13,283 nt of DNA from Thermoplasmata archaeon (GCA_021793945.1 JAJYRT010000041.1:1-13283); one strand, 5' to 3'. Counted from the first letter of the stretch, positions 1-9,900 are shown. The notes: generated by a model from the sequence alone, not told the origin. Translations and numbers: made by a program.

Positions 1-2
1 AT

Positions 3-410
3 GGGAACTATGTGGCTTCGCACATGTCCGATCCTCCGTACGAGAAAGTTCTGCCTGAGATCACAAGACTTAAGGTTGGAACGCTGGTAGGGGAGATGGC
101 AAACGGAAGACATCAGGGAGATCCAATAAAATTGAGGAAGTACGTTAAGGATCACGGATGGCCGTCTGGCATGAGGTATGCTGTGGGAGTCGTTGACGTA
201 AAGAGCCCTTTTGTCGAGACACCGGAGACTATTGCACTCAGGCTCTCAAACGTGGCCTCCATCGACTCCATAGGCGCTGAGAAAGTGCTGGGTGGCACTG
301 ATTGCGGGTTTGAGACATTCGAGAACATGGGTTCGGTTCCCAGGAGCATTGCCCTGAAGAAGCTCAAGTCTCTTGTCCAGGGGGCAGAACTGGCCAGAAA
401 GATGTTTTGA
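3..410 (+). CDS. metE: Cobalamin-independent methionine synthase, C-terminal catalytic domain (5' end outside window)
   Basis: The enzyme transfers a methyl group to homocysteine to make methionine in the cytoplasm, using a zinc-activated thiol. The frame is open to the left edge (it reads G-N-Y-V-A-S-H-M), so the GTG at 12 is not the start and the protein begins outside the window. Seen here is the end of the MetE/UROD-like barrel: 'GTLVGEMANGRHQG' carries the glutamate that binds zinc in the family, 'VGVVDVKSPFVETPE' is the family strand-loop, and 'GTDCGFETF' carries the zinc-binding cysteine near the C terminus. The upstream His-x-Cys zinc pair would lie just before base 1. Archaeal members are often the catalytic half only and may take the methyl group from a corrinoid protein rather than methyltetrahydrofolate; that cannot be decided from this fragment. 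It converges with the permease gene 26 bases downstream. Confidence 0.85.
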   Translation, partial: GNYVASHMSDPPYEKVLPEITRLKVGTLVGEMANGRHQGDPIKLRKYVKDHGWPSGMRYAVGVVDVKSPFVETPETIALRLSNVASIDSIGAEKVLGGTDCGFETFENMGSVPRSIALKKLKSLVQGAELARKMF

Positions 411-436
411 CCGGCGAATTAACACATAAAGGGGAG

Positions 437-1210
437 TCAAGATGCTAGCATTTTTTCATTGGATACTCCTTTGACGGAAATATAGAGGACTATGAGGAAT
501 ATGCACCCCATTATTCCGGTGAAAAGTGCAGAATCCAGCAGTCCTCCACCTTTGACGGTATCAAAAAGCAGGAACGCAACGGGCCCGACGAATCCAACAA
601 TTGTGCCAATCCCGCCCGGTGCATTTATGCCTGGATACATTTTCGACATTGCCGACCAGTTCAGGATAGCAAGCACCCCGAGGAGAGAGGAGAGGAATGC
701 TGTTGGTATCGAGTAAATGAGTATGAGCGATATGAAGTATGAAGGTATATAGCCGGATACCAGGTAAAACACGAAAAGAGATACCGGTACGTCAATGGCA
801 AGAGTCAATGCTATGAAACTCAGGTCAGCTATAATGAAGGAAAAGTAAATGTCCCTGATCCTTACCTTCAGAGATCCCATAAGATACTCATAAACACCAT
901 TTGTCCTGTCTATGGATATGAAGTAAGTTACGCCTGTGCTTGATATTACTGTCATAAGAGGAAGCAGAAAAGGCACTAGGGTAATCAGCACATACTGTTT
1001 GACGCTGGTGGCTCCAACGCTTCCCTCACTGCTCAATGCTCTGCTCGCGGACTGTGGCGTGGGACCAATGGTAAGCAGGAGTAAAACGAAAAGTACGTAG
1101 ATTCCCAAGCCAACCAGAAAATAACTCTGCCCATAGACCGATCCATTGGAACGGCGTATGTTGACCACGGAAAGTTCAATCGTCCTGTTTTGGCCCTTAA
1201 ATCTGCTCAC
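437..1210 (-). CDS. ABC transporter permease (ABC-2-like integral membrane protein)
   Basis: This is the membrane partner of the ATPase encoded just upstream and probably forms an exporter or efflux complex with it; the substrate is unknown. About 257 residues with roughly six hydrophobic segments: near residues 29-49 (FLVGLGIYVLFVLLLL), 73-97, two or three between about 120 and 190, one near 205-225 and one near 230-250. I chose the GTG at 1210 because GGTGA lies 5 bases before it. The longer GTG start at 1219 (260 residues) sits inside that same ribosome site. A 26-codon ORF (1296-1216) that starts inside the end of the ATPase gene ends right at this start, in the neighbouring frame. One extra A in the AAAA run at about 1221-1224 would fuse it to the permease and give a natural N terminus, so the gene may carry a 1-base deletion or the sequence an error. 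No sequence motif identifies the substrate. Confidence 0.8.
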   Translation of the reverse strand: MSRFKGQNRTIELSVVNIRRSNGSVYGQSYFLVGLGIYVLFVLLLLTIGPTPQSASRALSSEGSVGATSVKQYVLITLVPFLLPLMTVISSTGVTYFISIDRTNGVYEYLMGSLKVRIRDIYFSFIIADLSFIALTLAIDVPVSLFVFYLVSGYIPSYFISLILIYSIPTAFLSSLLGVLAILNWSAMSKMYPGINAPGGIGTIVGFVGPVAFLLFDTVKGGGLLDSALFTGIMGCIFLIVLYISVKGVSNEKMLAS

Positions 1211-1215
1211 GAGCC

Positions 1216-1296
1216 TCACCTTTTCTTCGAAAGGCTGGCGTTAAACAGCACATTGATGGTGCACTCTGCCCTATAAGCTTCATTGGTTATTGTCAT
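1216..1296 (-). CDS. 26-residue ORF: frameshifted N terminus of the permease, or translation-coupling peptide
   Basis: An ATG at 1296 lies inside the last codons of the ATPase gene (17-base overlap) and opens 26 codons (MTITNEAYRAEC... ending FNASLSKKR) to a TGA at 1218-1216. That TGA overlaps the alternative permease GTG at 1219 and lies 5 bases before the preferred GTG at 1210. ATPase and permease genes in such operons commonly overlap, so this ATG is where the permease start would be expected. The A-run just before the stop is a typical indel site; one more A would read through into the permease. It could instead be a small coupled peptide. The layout is seen directly; both readings are inference. 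Confidence 0.4.
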   Translation of the reverse strand: MTITNEAYRAECTINVLFNASLSKKR

Positions 1297-2134
1297 ATAG
1301 GGTCTCCAGCGGGTTGCTTAGCTCCTTTACTTCAAAAATCCTGACATTCTGGTTAATCAGCTGTTGAATCAAGTCCCCGACTCTTGATGCATCGGACACC
1401 TCATACACATAGTATTCTCCCCTTTTCTCTGGTCTGGGAGAAACGGACTCAAAGCCTGTGCCCTTTATCCCAACTAGGTATTTTCCTCGCCTGATGCCAT
1501 CTATCCTGCCATCGTAGCTTATCCGGCCATTATCCAGGGCTATCACCCTTGTACCGAGCTCATTTGCCTCATACAGGTTGTGTGAGGAATACAGAATGAT
1601 CCTGTCCCGTGCCAGTGATTCTATGATGCCCCTGATCTCAGCTGCCATCTCAGGGTCGAGATTTGTGGTAGGTTCATCAAAAATGTACACATCTCTCTCT
1701 GCAAGGAAGCACTTGGCCAGCGAAACCCTCTTCTTCTGTCCTTGGCTGAGAGTGACAAATTTTGCATCAATTATGGCATTCAATCCGAGTTTAGTGGCCA
1801 CGTCGCGTACAGCAGAGCTGTCCAGCCCCTCCAGCATCGCGTAGAACTCAAGAGCCTTCTTCACGCTGAACCCCATGGGGATTGCAAGTGAGTGCCCGAG
1901 ATATCCAAGCTTTGTATTGGAATCCAGGAGGTCTGAACCATTGTAAGTTATGGTACCGGCTCTAAGCTTCAGAAGGCCGAGCAAAGTCCTGAAAAGAGTT
2001 GTTTTCCCTGCCCCGTTTTTGCCGATTACGACCTGGATTCCGGGATCGCTGATCCGGAATGTCAGATCGTGCAATATCTCGTTTCTTCCGTATCCGGAAG
2101 AAAGATGCTCAACCGTCAGGTCCAGATTTGTCAC
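1280..2134 (-). CDS. ABC transporter ATP-binding protein
   Basis: A cytoplasmic ATPase that powers the neighbouring permease. The 284-residue protein has the complete nucleotide-binding domain in order: an N-terminal strand and aromatic loop (HLSSGYGRNEIL), Walker A GKNGAGKTT near residues 38-46, a Q-loop region near 'LLDSNTKLGYLGHS', signature LSQGQKKR near 129-136, Walker B and D-loop YIFDEPTTNLDPE near 150-162, and the switch histidine in ILYSSHNLYE near 180-189. After about residue 205 comes a C-terminal extension of some 80 residues, common in archaeal and bacterial CcmA-like exporters of the ABC-2 type. The frame starts with GTG at 2134; no earlier ATG, GTG or TTG in frame is plausible. 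The zinc-ribbon gene ends 11 bases upstream, so the two are almost certainly co-transcribed. All catalytic motifs look intact. The substrate cannot be told from the sequence. Confidence 0.93.
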   Translation of the reverse strand: MTNLDLTVEHLSSGYGRNEILHDLTFRISDPGIQVVIGKNGAGKTTLFRTLLGLLKLRAGTITYNGSDLLDSNTKLGYLGHSLAIPMGFSVKKALEFYAMLEGLDSSAVRDVATKLGLNAIIDAKFVTLSQGQKKRVSLAKCFLAERDVYIFDEPTTNLDPEMAAEIRGIIESLARDRIILYSSHNLYEANELGTRVIALDNGRISYDGRIDGIRRGKYLVGIKGTGFESVSPRPEKRGEYYVYEVSDASRVGDLIQQLINQNVRIFEVKELSNPLETLYDNNQ

Positions 2135-2145
2135 CTTGTAGCAAC

Positions 2146-2316
2146 TTACTTTCCGACTACCTCAAATTCACTTGCAACTGCCTGATAGCTGCATTTTGGG
2201 CAGGTTATTTTGTCGCCCAGCGCAGTAAACCCCAAACCTATTCCAACCCTCTTCTGCCCAAATATGGGCTTCTTGAACTCTGCTCCGCATTTGGGACACC
2301 TAATGATTTTCGCCAT
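2146..2316 (-). CDS. Small zinc-ribbon protein (56 residues), first gene of the ABC operon
   Basis: A short gene, easy to miss, with a convincing frame: it starts MAKIIRCPKCGAEFKKP and ends ASEFEVVGK. Two CPxC knuckles (CPKC at residues 7-10 and CPKC at 39-42) are spaced as in a zinc ribbon, so it should bind one zinc ion. The start is well supported: GGTGA lies 6 bases before the ATG, and a TATA-like box lies about 36 bases upstream of the ATG. It ends 11 bases before the ABC ATPase start, so it leads the operon. Small zinc ribbons in archaea are often transcription or translation accessory proteins, or unassigned; here it could regulate or accompany the transporter. I recognise no specific family name. 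Confidence 0.8.
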   Translation of the reverse strand: MAKIIRCPKCGAEFKKPIFGQKRVGIGLGFTALGDKITCPKCSYQAVASEFEVVGK

Positions 2317-2346
2317 TCTTTTTCACCTATGACATTTGTTGTAGTT

Positions 2347-2356
2347 GTTATATGTG
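2347..2356 (-). promoter_or_regulatory. TATA-like box for the zinc-ribbon/ABC operon
   Basis: On the minus strand it reads CACATATAAC. Transcription would start about 25 bases downstream, near 2327, leaving a leader of about 10 bases that still holds the GGTGA ribosome site before the ATG at 2316. The spacing fits an archaeal promoter; the match to a consensus TATA box is only moderate. Confidence 0.5.
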
Positions 2357-2515
2357 ACTACTACGCTAAATTCTTCGCAATGATCTTATCCTAACCTCCC
2401 TTATTTACGTTTCTGGTATTTCTGAAGTTCTACTATTCAAGACATGGCCATACTCTGACCTTCTTCAGAGTTTGGGGGGTTTAGTCTTAACTACGCTGTA
2501 TGCAGCAGGTTCAAT

Positions 2516-3481
2516 TCAAACCCCTCTCCTCTTCTTCAGATATTCATCGTAATTCCGCTTCTCCTTGAGCATGTGTCTTGCAGCGGCAATCCTCGCCTGC
2601 TATGTTCCGGACCTGGATTCAATTCTCTCATACGCATCCTTGATTGGTGAAGGTTCATCCCTCATAAGCTGTATCTGCACACATTCAACCAGGCGATACT
2701 TCAGGAATGTGTTACCCTTTGCAATGTGCTCCTTTCACTCCGAGTTTCCGGACTGGAGTATCCCTGGTACCAGACCTGCATATGAGAATATATTGTCCTC
2801 ACAGGGGAATCTGGATATGTTACCAATCTCAGACGCTATGGCAAGGGCACCATAATAACCTATGCCGGGTATGGTGTAGAGAAGGGATGCACTGGGACTG
2901 GTTTTGACGGTCTCCTCGATGATCCTATCGATTTCTCGTATCTCACGGTTCAGGGATTCCAGATCATTGACGAGGACATTGAGAACAGCGCTGGCAGATC
3001 TGAGATCATTATCCGTCTTTCTGTTGAAATTCCTGAAGTCAATGCCCAGCCTGTAGGACTGAGCCCTGATGCGGTTCTTGACAGCTTTCTCTGCTTGACA
3101 AGAAATGCATGATTCCTGTACAGTTCCCTTGATCTCCGGAGTCCACAGGGGGTAGATATGATTCCGGTACATATCCCAGTCTGTCGAGTTCCAGAAGTAT
3201 ATGGGCATCGTTCCTGTCCGTCTTCTTCATGCTCTGTGAGATCACCTTCAGCTTCATGGGATGCGCCACGGTTATGTCTGAGGTGTAATATTCCACGTAA
3301 GGTACAATCCTGTCTATGGTGCTGCTTGCTTCCATCACAACACTGGATCCAGGATATTCTCAAGTATTGATGAGAATGATTCTTTGTCCGTATTGACATA
3401 ACACTCTTTTACGACGCTTCCACCCTGTTCAACAGCGAAATAGCTTTTCTTCTTTCCCGCATCTATTGCTATATTTGCCAT
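2516..3481 (-). pseudogene. IS110-family transposase, inactivated by three frameshifts and two stops
   Basis: Intact IS110-family proteins are DEDD recombinases that move their element with a guide (bridge) RNA. Stitching the frames gives about 320 residues, a normal family length. Start MANIAIDAGKKKSYFAVEQ (3481) has the first Asp; 'VVMEASSTIDR' has the Glu; 'MKKTDRNDAHILLEL' has the Asp pair; then 'RELYRNHAFLVKQR', 'VKNRIRAQSYRLGIDF', the helix-hairpin 'LLYTIPGIGYYGALAIASE' and 'SYAGLVPGILQSGNSE' with the conserved C-terminal serine. Breaks: one base appears lost near 3350, one near 3140 and one near 3090 (together they restore the first frame), then TGA at 2737-2735 and TAG at 2602-2600 in that frame. 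The reading ends with KKRRGV and a TGA at 2518. Homology is strong; the exact indel sites are inferred. Confidence 0.88.
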
Positions 3482-3494
3482 TTACCTCATCCCC

Positions 3495-3525
3495 GATGCA
3501 CTGAAGATCAGTGATGCAGTGCATC
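3495..3525 (-). repeat. Perfect 9-bp inverted repeat just upstream of the transposase start
   Basis: GATGCACTG at 3495-3503 is matched exactly by CAGTGCATC at 3517-3525, with a 13-base loop. An outer CCCG/CGGG pair can extend the stem across a bulge. In the transposase transcript this stem-loop would lie 14-44 bases before the ATG. IS110-family guide RNAs are encoded in the non-coding ends, so it may be a piece of one, or a control hairpin. Confidence 0.6.
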
Positions 3526-3966
3526 ATGCGCGGGAAGAATTTAAGCATCTCAGTCTTAATACATGTATAATAATATTTGATATGCTTGTTCCGTGTTATC
3601 TTCCTATAGTTTTATTTATTTCCATTGCTGTTGGCTGGAACCAGGCCTTAGTTATGCTGTTTTTCGTTCTTAGCTCCTAGAATATCGACAAATCTTCTAG
3701 TGTATTTGTTGATCATTTAGATATGGATTTGAAGCATATATCTTTCCGGGAATTAATGCAACTATCCATGCATAAGATTTTGGAAAAAAGAAAATAAGGG
3801 TTACCTGTAATTTAAGACAGCGAATCAGTAACGAAAGCATCCGTGTAGATTAGCGATTATAACCTGAAAAATTTTGGTTTTATAGAAGATCAAGATCATG
3901 CATGAAAGTGGGATTGATCGTGTTTTACTGAATTCATAAGGCCTCAAGTACCATTCTTATGAAACG

Positions 3967-3976
3967 TTTATATATA
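3967..3976 (+). promoter_or_regulatory. Strong TATA box of the giant surface-protein gene
   Basis: TTTATATATA is a near-ideal archaeal TATA box. Its centre is 23-24 bases before the ATG at 3995, so transcription should start at or next to that ATG and give a leaderless mRNA. The box lies inside the longer reading frame that begins at 3959, which rules out that upstream ATG. A purine-rich GAAACG just before it could be the TFB-recognition element. Confidence 0.85.
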
Positions 3977-3994
3977 CACAGATATTATAATCAT

Positions 3995-6900
3995 ATGCGG
4001 TCTTCTACAAAAATATTAGTGGGAGTAGTATTGTTAACTTTAATAGTCTCCTCAATGGGTCTTACAGGTGTAAATTCTGCTTCACACATGTCCCCCAGCG
4101 TGAATGGTAATATCTCAAATAGATACGCATCGGCCGGAAACCCCGCAAACCAAAGAATGTCATACTTTGCTAACTTTACTGATCTAAATGCCGTTACTAT
4201 GAACGAATCAAAATTATACATGCGGCAGCCTTGGGATGGTGCATATTATGCGGGAAACCTTTACATAATTGGGGAGGAGCAGAGTGGGAACATGATCCTC
4301 GTAAGGACAAACGATTCCCTTGGCAATCCCGAGGTTATATACACATTTTATGGAATATCATTTTTTGGCTTTGATTCAGAAGTTACAGCAGGAAACGGTA
4401 TTTATATAAGTTTGCTAAACTCTTCTTCAAATACCTATAATCTATATCTTTACAACTCTACTGGTGTGCATGACGAGTCCAGCCTTGCTCCAAGTGGATT
4501 ATGGAGCCTTGCGTTTACATACAACTTTAGCCTGAAAAATCATCTATTTTTTGTACAAAATACTCAGACAGGCACTTATCTGCAGGAATACAATATTTCT
4601 ACAAAAAATTATTACAATTATTCAAGCCAGATTCCGAGCAATGCCTCAATCGACGCACTTTTTCAGTATGGTGACCTCATTTATTTTTCAGGCGATGTCG
4701 GTTACAATTTCAACGGAAATAATGGGTACTTTCCATATTTCGGATCCATTAACACTTCCACCGGACAATTTGTTCAACTTTCCTCATCCTCATCTCCTGA
4801 CCAATTTGAATCGCTTGTTCCCGACAACGTCATATACAGTTCCGGGTCTCTGTATATTGGTGGGGTAAACTATACTGCAAATATCAATTCAACAATGTAC
4901 TTTGCCAAATATGATATTTCCACTGGAAAATTGACCAATATTTCGACAGGATTGCCACCTAGGGCTGCAGTCACACAACTTTTCAGTCATGGCAGCAATG
5001 TATGGATAGCAACGTACAATGCAACTGACTACAATACCATGAATTACGTTGGTCTCTATGACCTTAACACCACATCTATGAATACAGTAAATCAGAGTAG
5101 TTATGTCTCAGGCTTCTTTGACAACCTTAATGTATTACTTCCAAACTTTGACTATCTTGTTGGCTGGAACTACCTGAATTCCACCAGCGAACTCGTAAAG
5201 TTCAATTTTTCAAATCCTTCCTCATCAATGGTATCATACTATAGTGATCCAGTAGGTAATTCCTATCCAAATTACTGGACAGGCGTCGTTTCGGCAACGC
5301 CACTGGGCTTTGTCATTCCAGGAGGTAACGGAGTGGCACTTGAAAATAACAGCCTCGTTTCTGCCCCGCCTAGCTCATTCCAGGGGTTTTTCCTGGACTC
5401 TGCCTATATAGGTGATAACGCATATGTCGTTGGACAGAGTTACGCGCCAAATGATGGGGTATTTCTTTATCAGTACAACCTTTCAAAGAACAATCTTACC
5501 AATGATACCGGATATTTCCCGAGTTCTCTCTATAACTCTGGATCATCTTTTGTGGAAGACGCGGCAAATGATTCTTCACTTATATTACTGGGTGTAGATA
5601 ATGAAACATCAAGTGCAAACCCAATTTTATATTCCTACTCTCCAGCAGGTGACCATGCTTCGAATATAACGGGAATTCTCCCAGCCAACCTGCGGTCATC
5701 AACCATGTATGGTTCCAGCATGATTGGCAGTTCTTCTGGCGTTTATGCGATGATCTCTACAAGCAATGGCCTTTACTTTGGAAAGATAGGCTCTTCCTAT
5801 ACTCCTATACAAGGCATAGGATCAGATTATAACGCTCCTTATAGCTATACATATAATTCCTTCCAGGCCCTGACTTCTGCTGGAAGCACTATTTACATTG
5901 CAGGAAACAACGCTACCAACGGCAAGCTAATTCTTCTGTCATACAACTCAACTACAGGCATCAGGAATTATGACAACCTTGTTGCCGACTACACGTTTGA
6001 CGTAACGTCAATAAGTTACAGCGATGGGACAGTGTACCTCGGAGGTTACAATTCATCCATTGGAAGCAGCATACCTGAACTTATTGCAGTGAATATGACA
6101 TTCCTATTTTCGCAATCCCTCTCCTCCTACATACCGGGGTATTTCGGAAATGTGAACAGTATTTCAGCGATGGGTAACAACATTATCGTGGCAGGAGGAT
6201 CGTTTTCTGACGTTCAGCTGGGGCTGATAAAAATATCAATGCATACAGAGTACCCGCTGTACTTCCTAAGCTCCGGTCTTCCGGTAGGAACCACGTGGTC
6301 TGTTACCGTCAATGGAGTCACCCAAACATCAGTGGGAGCAGGCATTACATTTTATGAGATTCCAGGAACATATCAGTACGTGATAGGTGAAAACCAGAAT
6401 TTCTATTCCAACATCTCCTCAGGGTCAGTCGATGTCACCAATCTTAACAGCGGTTCTACTGTTTTCATTGGGTGGACCAGGGCCGCATATTCTGTTGTAT
6501 TTATAGAGGACGGACTATCAGTTGGTACACTATGGTCTATAAGTCTCGGTGGTAAGACGTATTCCTCGCTTACTTCGCAGATTTCCATCAGCCTCGAGAA
6601 CGGAACCTATGGATTTACGCTAACACCCGTTAATGGTTTTTCTGGATTTCCATCAAGTGGAAGCATCACAGTCGCGGGACAGCAACTGAACATTATGGTT
6701 TATTTTGTTCAGAAACAAGGTAGCATATGGACGCTTTCCAGCCAGGAGGGCAGCGAATTACTCTCAAGCGGGCTCTTCTGGAGCGGGCAAATCGCATCTG
6801 AAGGAAATGTGTCTGTGCTTGCGGGAGGGAATGGACTTTTCACAATTGGAGATAACGGCAATGCCGTTACAACCATAGAAAATGGGAATAATGGGTACTT

Positions 6901-9900
6901 TTCATTTGTGCAATATGCGAAAAATTCTTTCTACGCTGGAGGAAACTGGTACGTACCTTCAGGTGGAGTGAATGTAATACGCTACTTCCCTTCAAATGGA
7001 ACAGTTCAGTCACTAAATCAATATTTGCCTTCGGAGTGGACTTCAAGATCCATGGCATCCTCGCTTATCTCGATGTCATATGGAGGTTCTGACCTTCTTC
7101 TGATTGAAGCATCTGCCACAAATCCAAACTTACCCGCCCAGGTTGGAGTTCTTGTGGGCGAAAAATTCATCAACCTCACATCACAGTTCGGTACATTAAC
7201 ATACAGAGCATTTAGCGTATATGGGAACGGTGAGTTTCTTGTACTTTCTGGCACAGGCGCTTACCTGTACAATGAATCAGCAAACACTACTAAGAAAGTT
7301 CCAGGCACTTTTCCTATTGTATCCGATTCTGTTGACGGTTCAAACCAGTTCGGGGCATTCCTCGCGGGGAATTTTTATTTTATGAATGGTACGGAACTTG
7401 CGAGATTGCCACACGATGGAACGGGAGCCACAAACATCCTGAATCTTAACAACCCCTATTTCGTCGCCAACATCTCTGGTTCCATATATGTGGGTAACGA
7501 AAGCGGAAAGGGAACTCAGATCAGCAACCTCTCAAATGGAGTTCTAAATAAGGATAGCTTATACATAAGCGGTCAGGTTTCGGATTCAGCATTTGCCAAT
7601 GGTAATTTCCTCTTTTCGGGAACTAATATGGACTCCTTTACTCCTATTCTGTCTTCCTATAACGCATTGGTTAATCTAACTGTAAACGCGAACGGGCTTC
7701 AAACAAATGCGCAGTGGGGTATAACTTTTGATAATATTACATACGACACAACAGGATCCAGCATAAGCGTAGTGTTGCCAGCATCTTCTGGTAGCTTAAA
7801 AATCATACCGCCCATTGGATACTCCACATCAGAATCGGTCATTTCACTTGGCGCTTCTACGCTCCTGTACACATCTTCAGTTAATGATGTAAGCTTTAGC
7901 CCTGTGGTCACTTACCCAACTTCTTTTGTTGAAAGCGGACTTCCTGCTGGAAGCAATTGGAGTTTACTGCTGGATGGAAACACGTATTCGTCAACTTCCA
8001 GGCACCTGAACATATCGCTGCCGATGGGAAGTTATGGATATTCTGTTTTTGCTTTAACCAATTATATACCCGTCCCTTCAACTGGCACTCTGGTCGTAAC
8101 AGGCAGCGGTGTGGCCCAGGCAAACATTAGTTTCACAAATACACAGACGTATACGGTAAAGTTTCAAGAAAATGGATTGAGTCAGGGAGCATTCTGGGAA
8201 ATTGTGTTCGATGGGACAGCAATGAATTCAACGTCCAACATTATTTCATTCACATCAGTTGGTGGAACGCACACTTTTTCGATTTCACCAGTTCAGGGGT
8301 ATGAGATTTCTGTCTCTTCAGGTTCCATAGATGTGAGCAGCAATACCACGGAACAGGTTACGTTTTTTAAATCAAACTACGAAGTCTCCTTTGAGGCAAG
8401 CGGAGTGCCAACCGGAGATACGTGGGGGATCTCCATGGGAGGAAACATTATCCAGTCTACTGGCACCGCTATTTCATTTACCGTGGTTAATGGGACTTAT
8501 CAGTATTATGTATATTCTCCAGCAGGGTATTTTTCAAATGTTACATCCGGCACTATTCAAGTCAGCGGAAACAGCGTAACCGAATATCTTTCGATGGAAA
8601 AAACTACTGAATACAAGATAAACTTCGTAGAATCAGGACTTCCGGATGGAAGTGTATGGAACGTATCCATTAATGGGTTGAACTACATTTCCAACGGGAC
8701 AAATTTATCAGTTTATGAGCCTGATGGTACCTATCTGTACTCAATTGCAAGTGGGGTGATCAATTACTTTCCGTCAAACAGTGGAGGAAGCATCGTGGTT
8801 CAGGGTTCACCAGAAGCAGTTAGCGTGAATTTCACAGACCCTCCTGTATATTCTTCCTTAAGCACGTATAAGGGTGCACTAATTTATTCAGATAATCCCG
8901 CTCCGCAGACTTATAAGCTAATAGTCAGCGAAAGTGGAATTACTTTTGGAAGCACGCTTAACACATGGGGCATATCCATCGGAGATGAGAGCTTTAATTC
9001 ATCCTCAAGTTCCTTTTCGATACAGTTGACAAACGGGATATACAAATATGTGGTAAGAGAGATATCAGGTTATGCAGTTAGCCCAGAGACTGGGTACATC
9101 AGTATCAGCGGTTCCCAGTATCTCAACATAACATTCATTGCTTTGTCTGAGGTTCCAGTTACGTTTTTCCCGCAGGGAATTCCCTTCGGAGAATCTGTAA
9201 CAATTAATGTAAGTGGAATTGCATATAGTTTTATCTCAACTTCAGAAATGCCAGCGCTTACTCTTTATCTGCAAGATGGTGTTTACCAGTATTCAGTAAA
9301 AGGGTCAAATGGCTATGTTCCGGTGTTTGACTCGGGGAATTTTATAGTTTCCGGGGGGCAACTTCAGATCAATGTACCCTTTACGCTAGAATCCACATAT
9401 CAGGCAAGATTTGTGGCGAGTGGTCTACCAGTTGGTTCTTATATGGAACTCGATCTAAATGGCAACGAATACCTCTCGGCTAATGGGTCTATCTCTCTTA
9501 GCCTGCCCGGAGGTGTATACACTTATTCCGTTGGCAGCAACACCCACGTTGAACCCCTATCAAGAAGCGGGACATTCCAGCTTACGGCGCAGGGATATAG
9601 TACGGACATAATATTCGTCCAGCAGAAATATGTGGTGATCTTCAATGCAATAGGCACTGGCGGCAAACCCTGGAAAGTACAGTTCGGAAACGTTACATAC
9701 ACAACAAGTGGAAGCAAACTGCAGATTATAGCGGCTAACGGATCATACAACTACGTGGTAAGCGCTAGCGGCTCCTATGCTCACGATGTCAACACTGGTA
9801 CGCTAGATGTCGCGGGCAATGATGCCATCGTGAATGTAAATTTTGTCGAACTTCATACAGTAACTTTTACCGAAACTGGTCTTCCAGCAGGCGTGAAATG

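Larger units (their letters stand above)
2483..3559 (-). mobile_element. Decayed IS110-family insertion sequence, tentative limits
   Basis: The limits are set by an 8-bp direct repeat, AGTCTTAA, at 2483-2490 (just after the transposase 3' end) and 3552-3559 (about 70 bases upstream of its start). IS110 elements lack long terminal inverted repeats and insert at a short core, often CT, so a short shared sequence at both ends fits; here CT is in the middle of the repeat. The transposase is dead, so the copy cannot move unaided. The left, upstream end could reach further than 3559. The coding content is certain; the borders are inference. Confidence 0.4.
3482..3994. other. Gene-free AT-rich region between the transposase remnant and the giant surface-protein gene
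   Basis: No convincing gene is seen. It holds the transposase upstream hairpin (3495-3525) and an AT-rich stretch at about 3559-3580 that on the minus strand could be the old transposase promoter. It also holds two mutually exclusive small inverted repeats (CTAGAA 3677-3682 with TTCTAG 3695-3700; ACAAAT 3688-3693 with ATTTGT 3704-3709), a 10-bp palindrome TCATGCATGA at 3896-3905 and, at its right end, the TATA box of the giant gene. Confidence 0.6.

Noticed and set aside
12..410. GTG at 12 as the start of a 132-residue protein
   Set aside because: The frame is open to the window edge and the protein is the tail of a MetE domain, so the real start lies upstream.
2059..2394. 111-codon + strand frame opposite the ATPase and zinc-ribbon genes
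   Set aside because: It overlaps two well-supported minus-strand genes and has no domain or ribosome site; it is an antisense shadow.
3935..3949. 15-base near match (14 of 15) between CATAAGGCCTCAAGT before the giant gene and 11302-11316 after the HemQ-family gene
   Set aside because: It is short, partly palindromic (AAGGCCT), and one copy overlaps a stop codon; chance is the simplest explanation.
3959..3994. Twelve extra N-terminal residues on the giant protein
   Set aside because: The TATA box lies inside this segment, so it is promoter rather than coding sequence.
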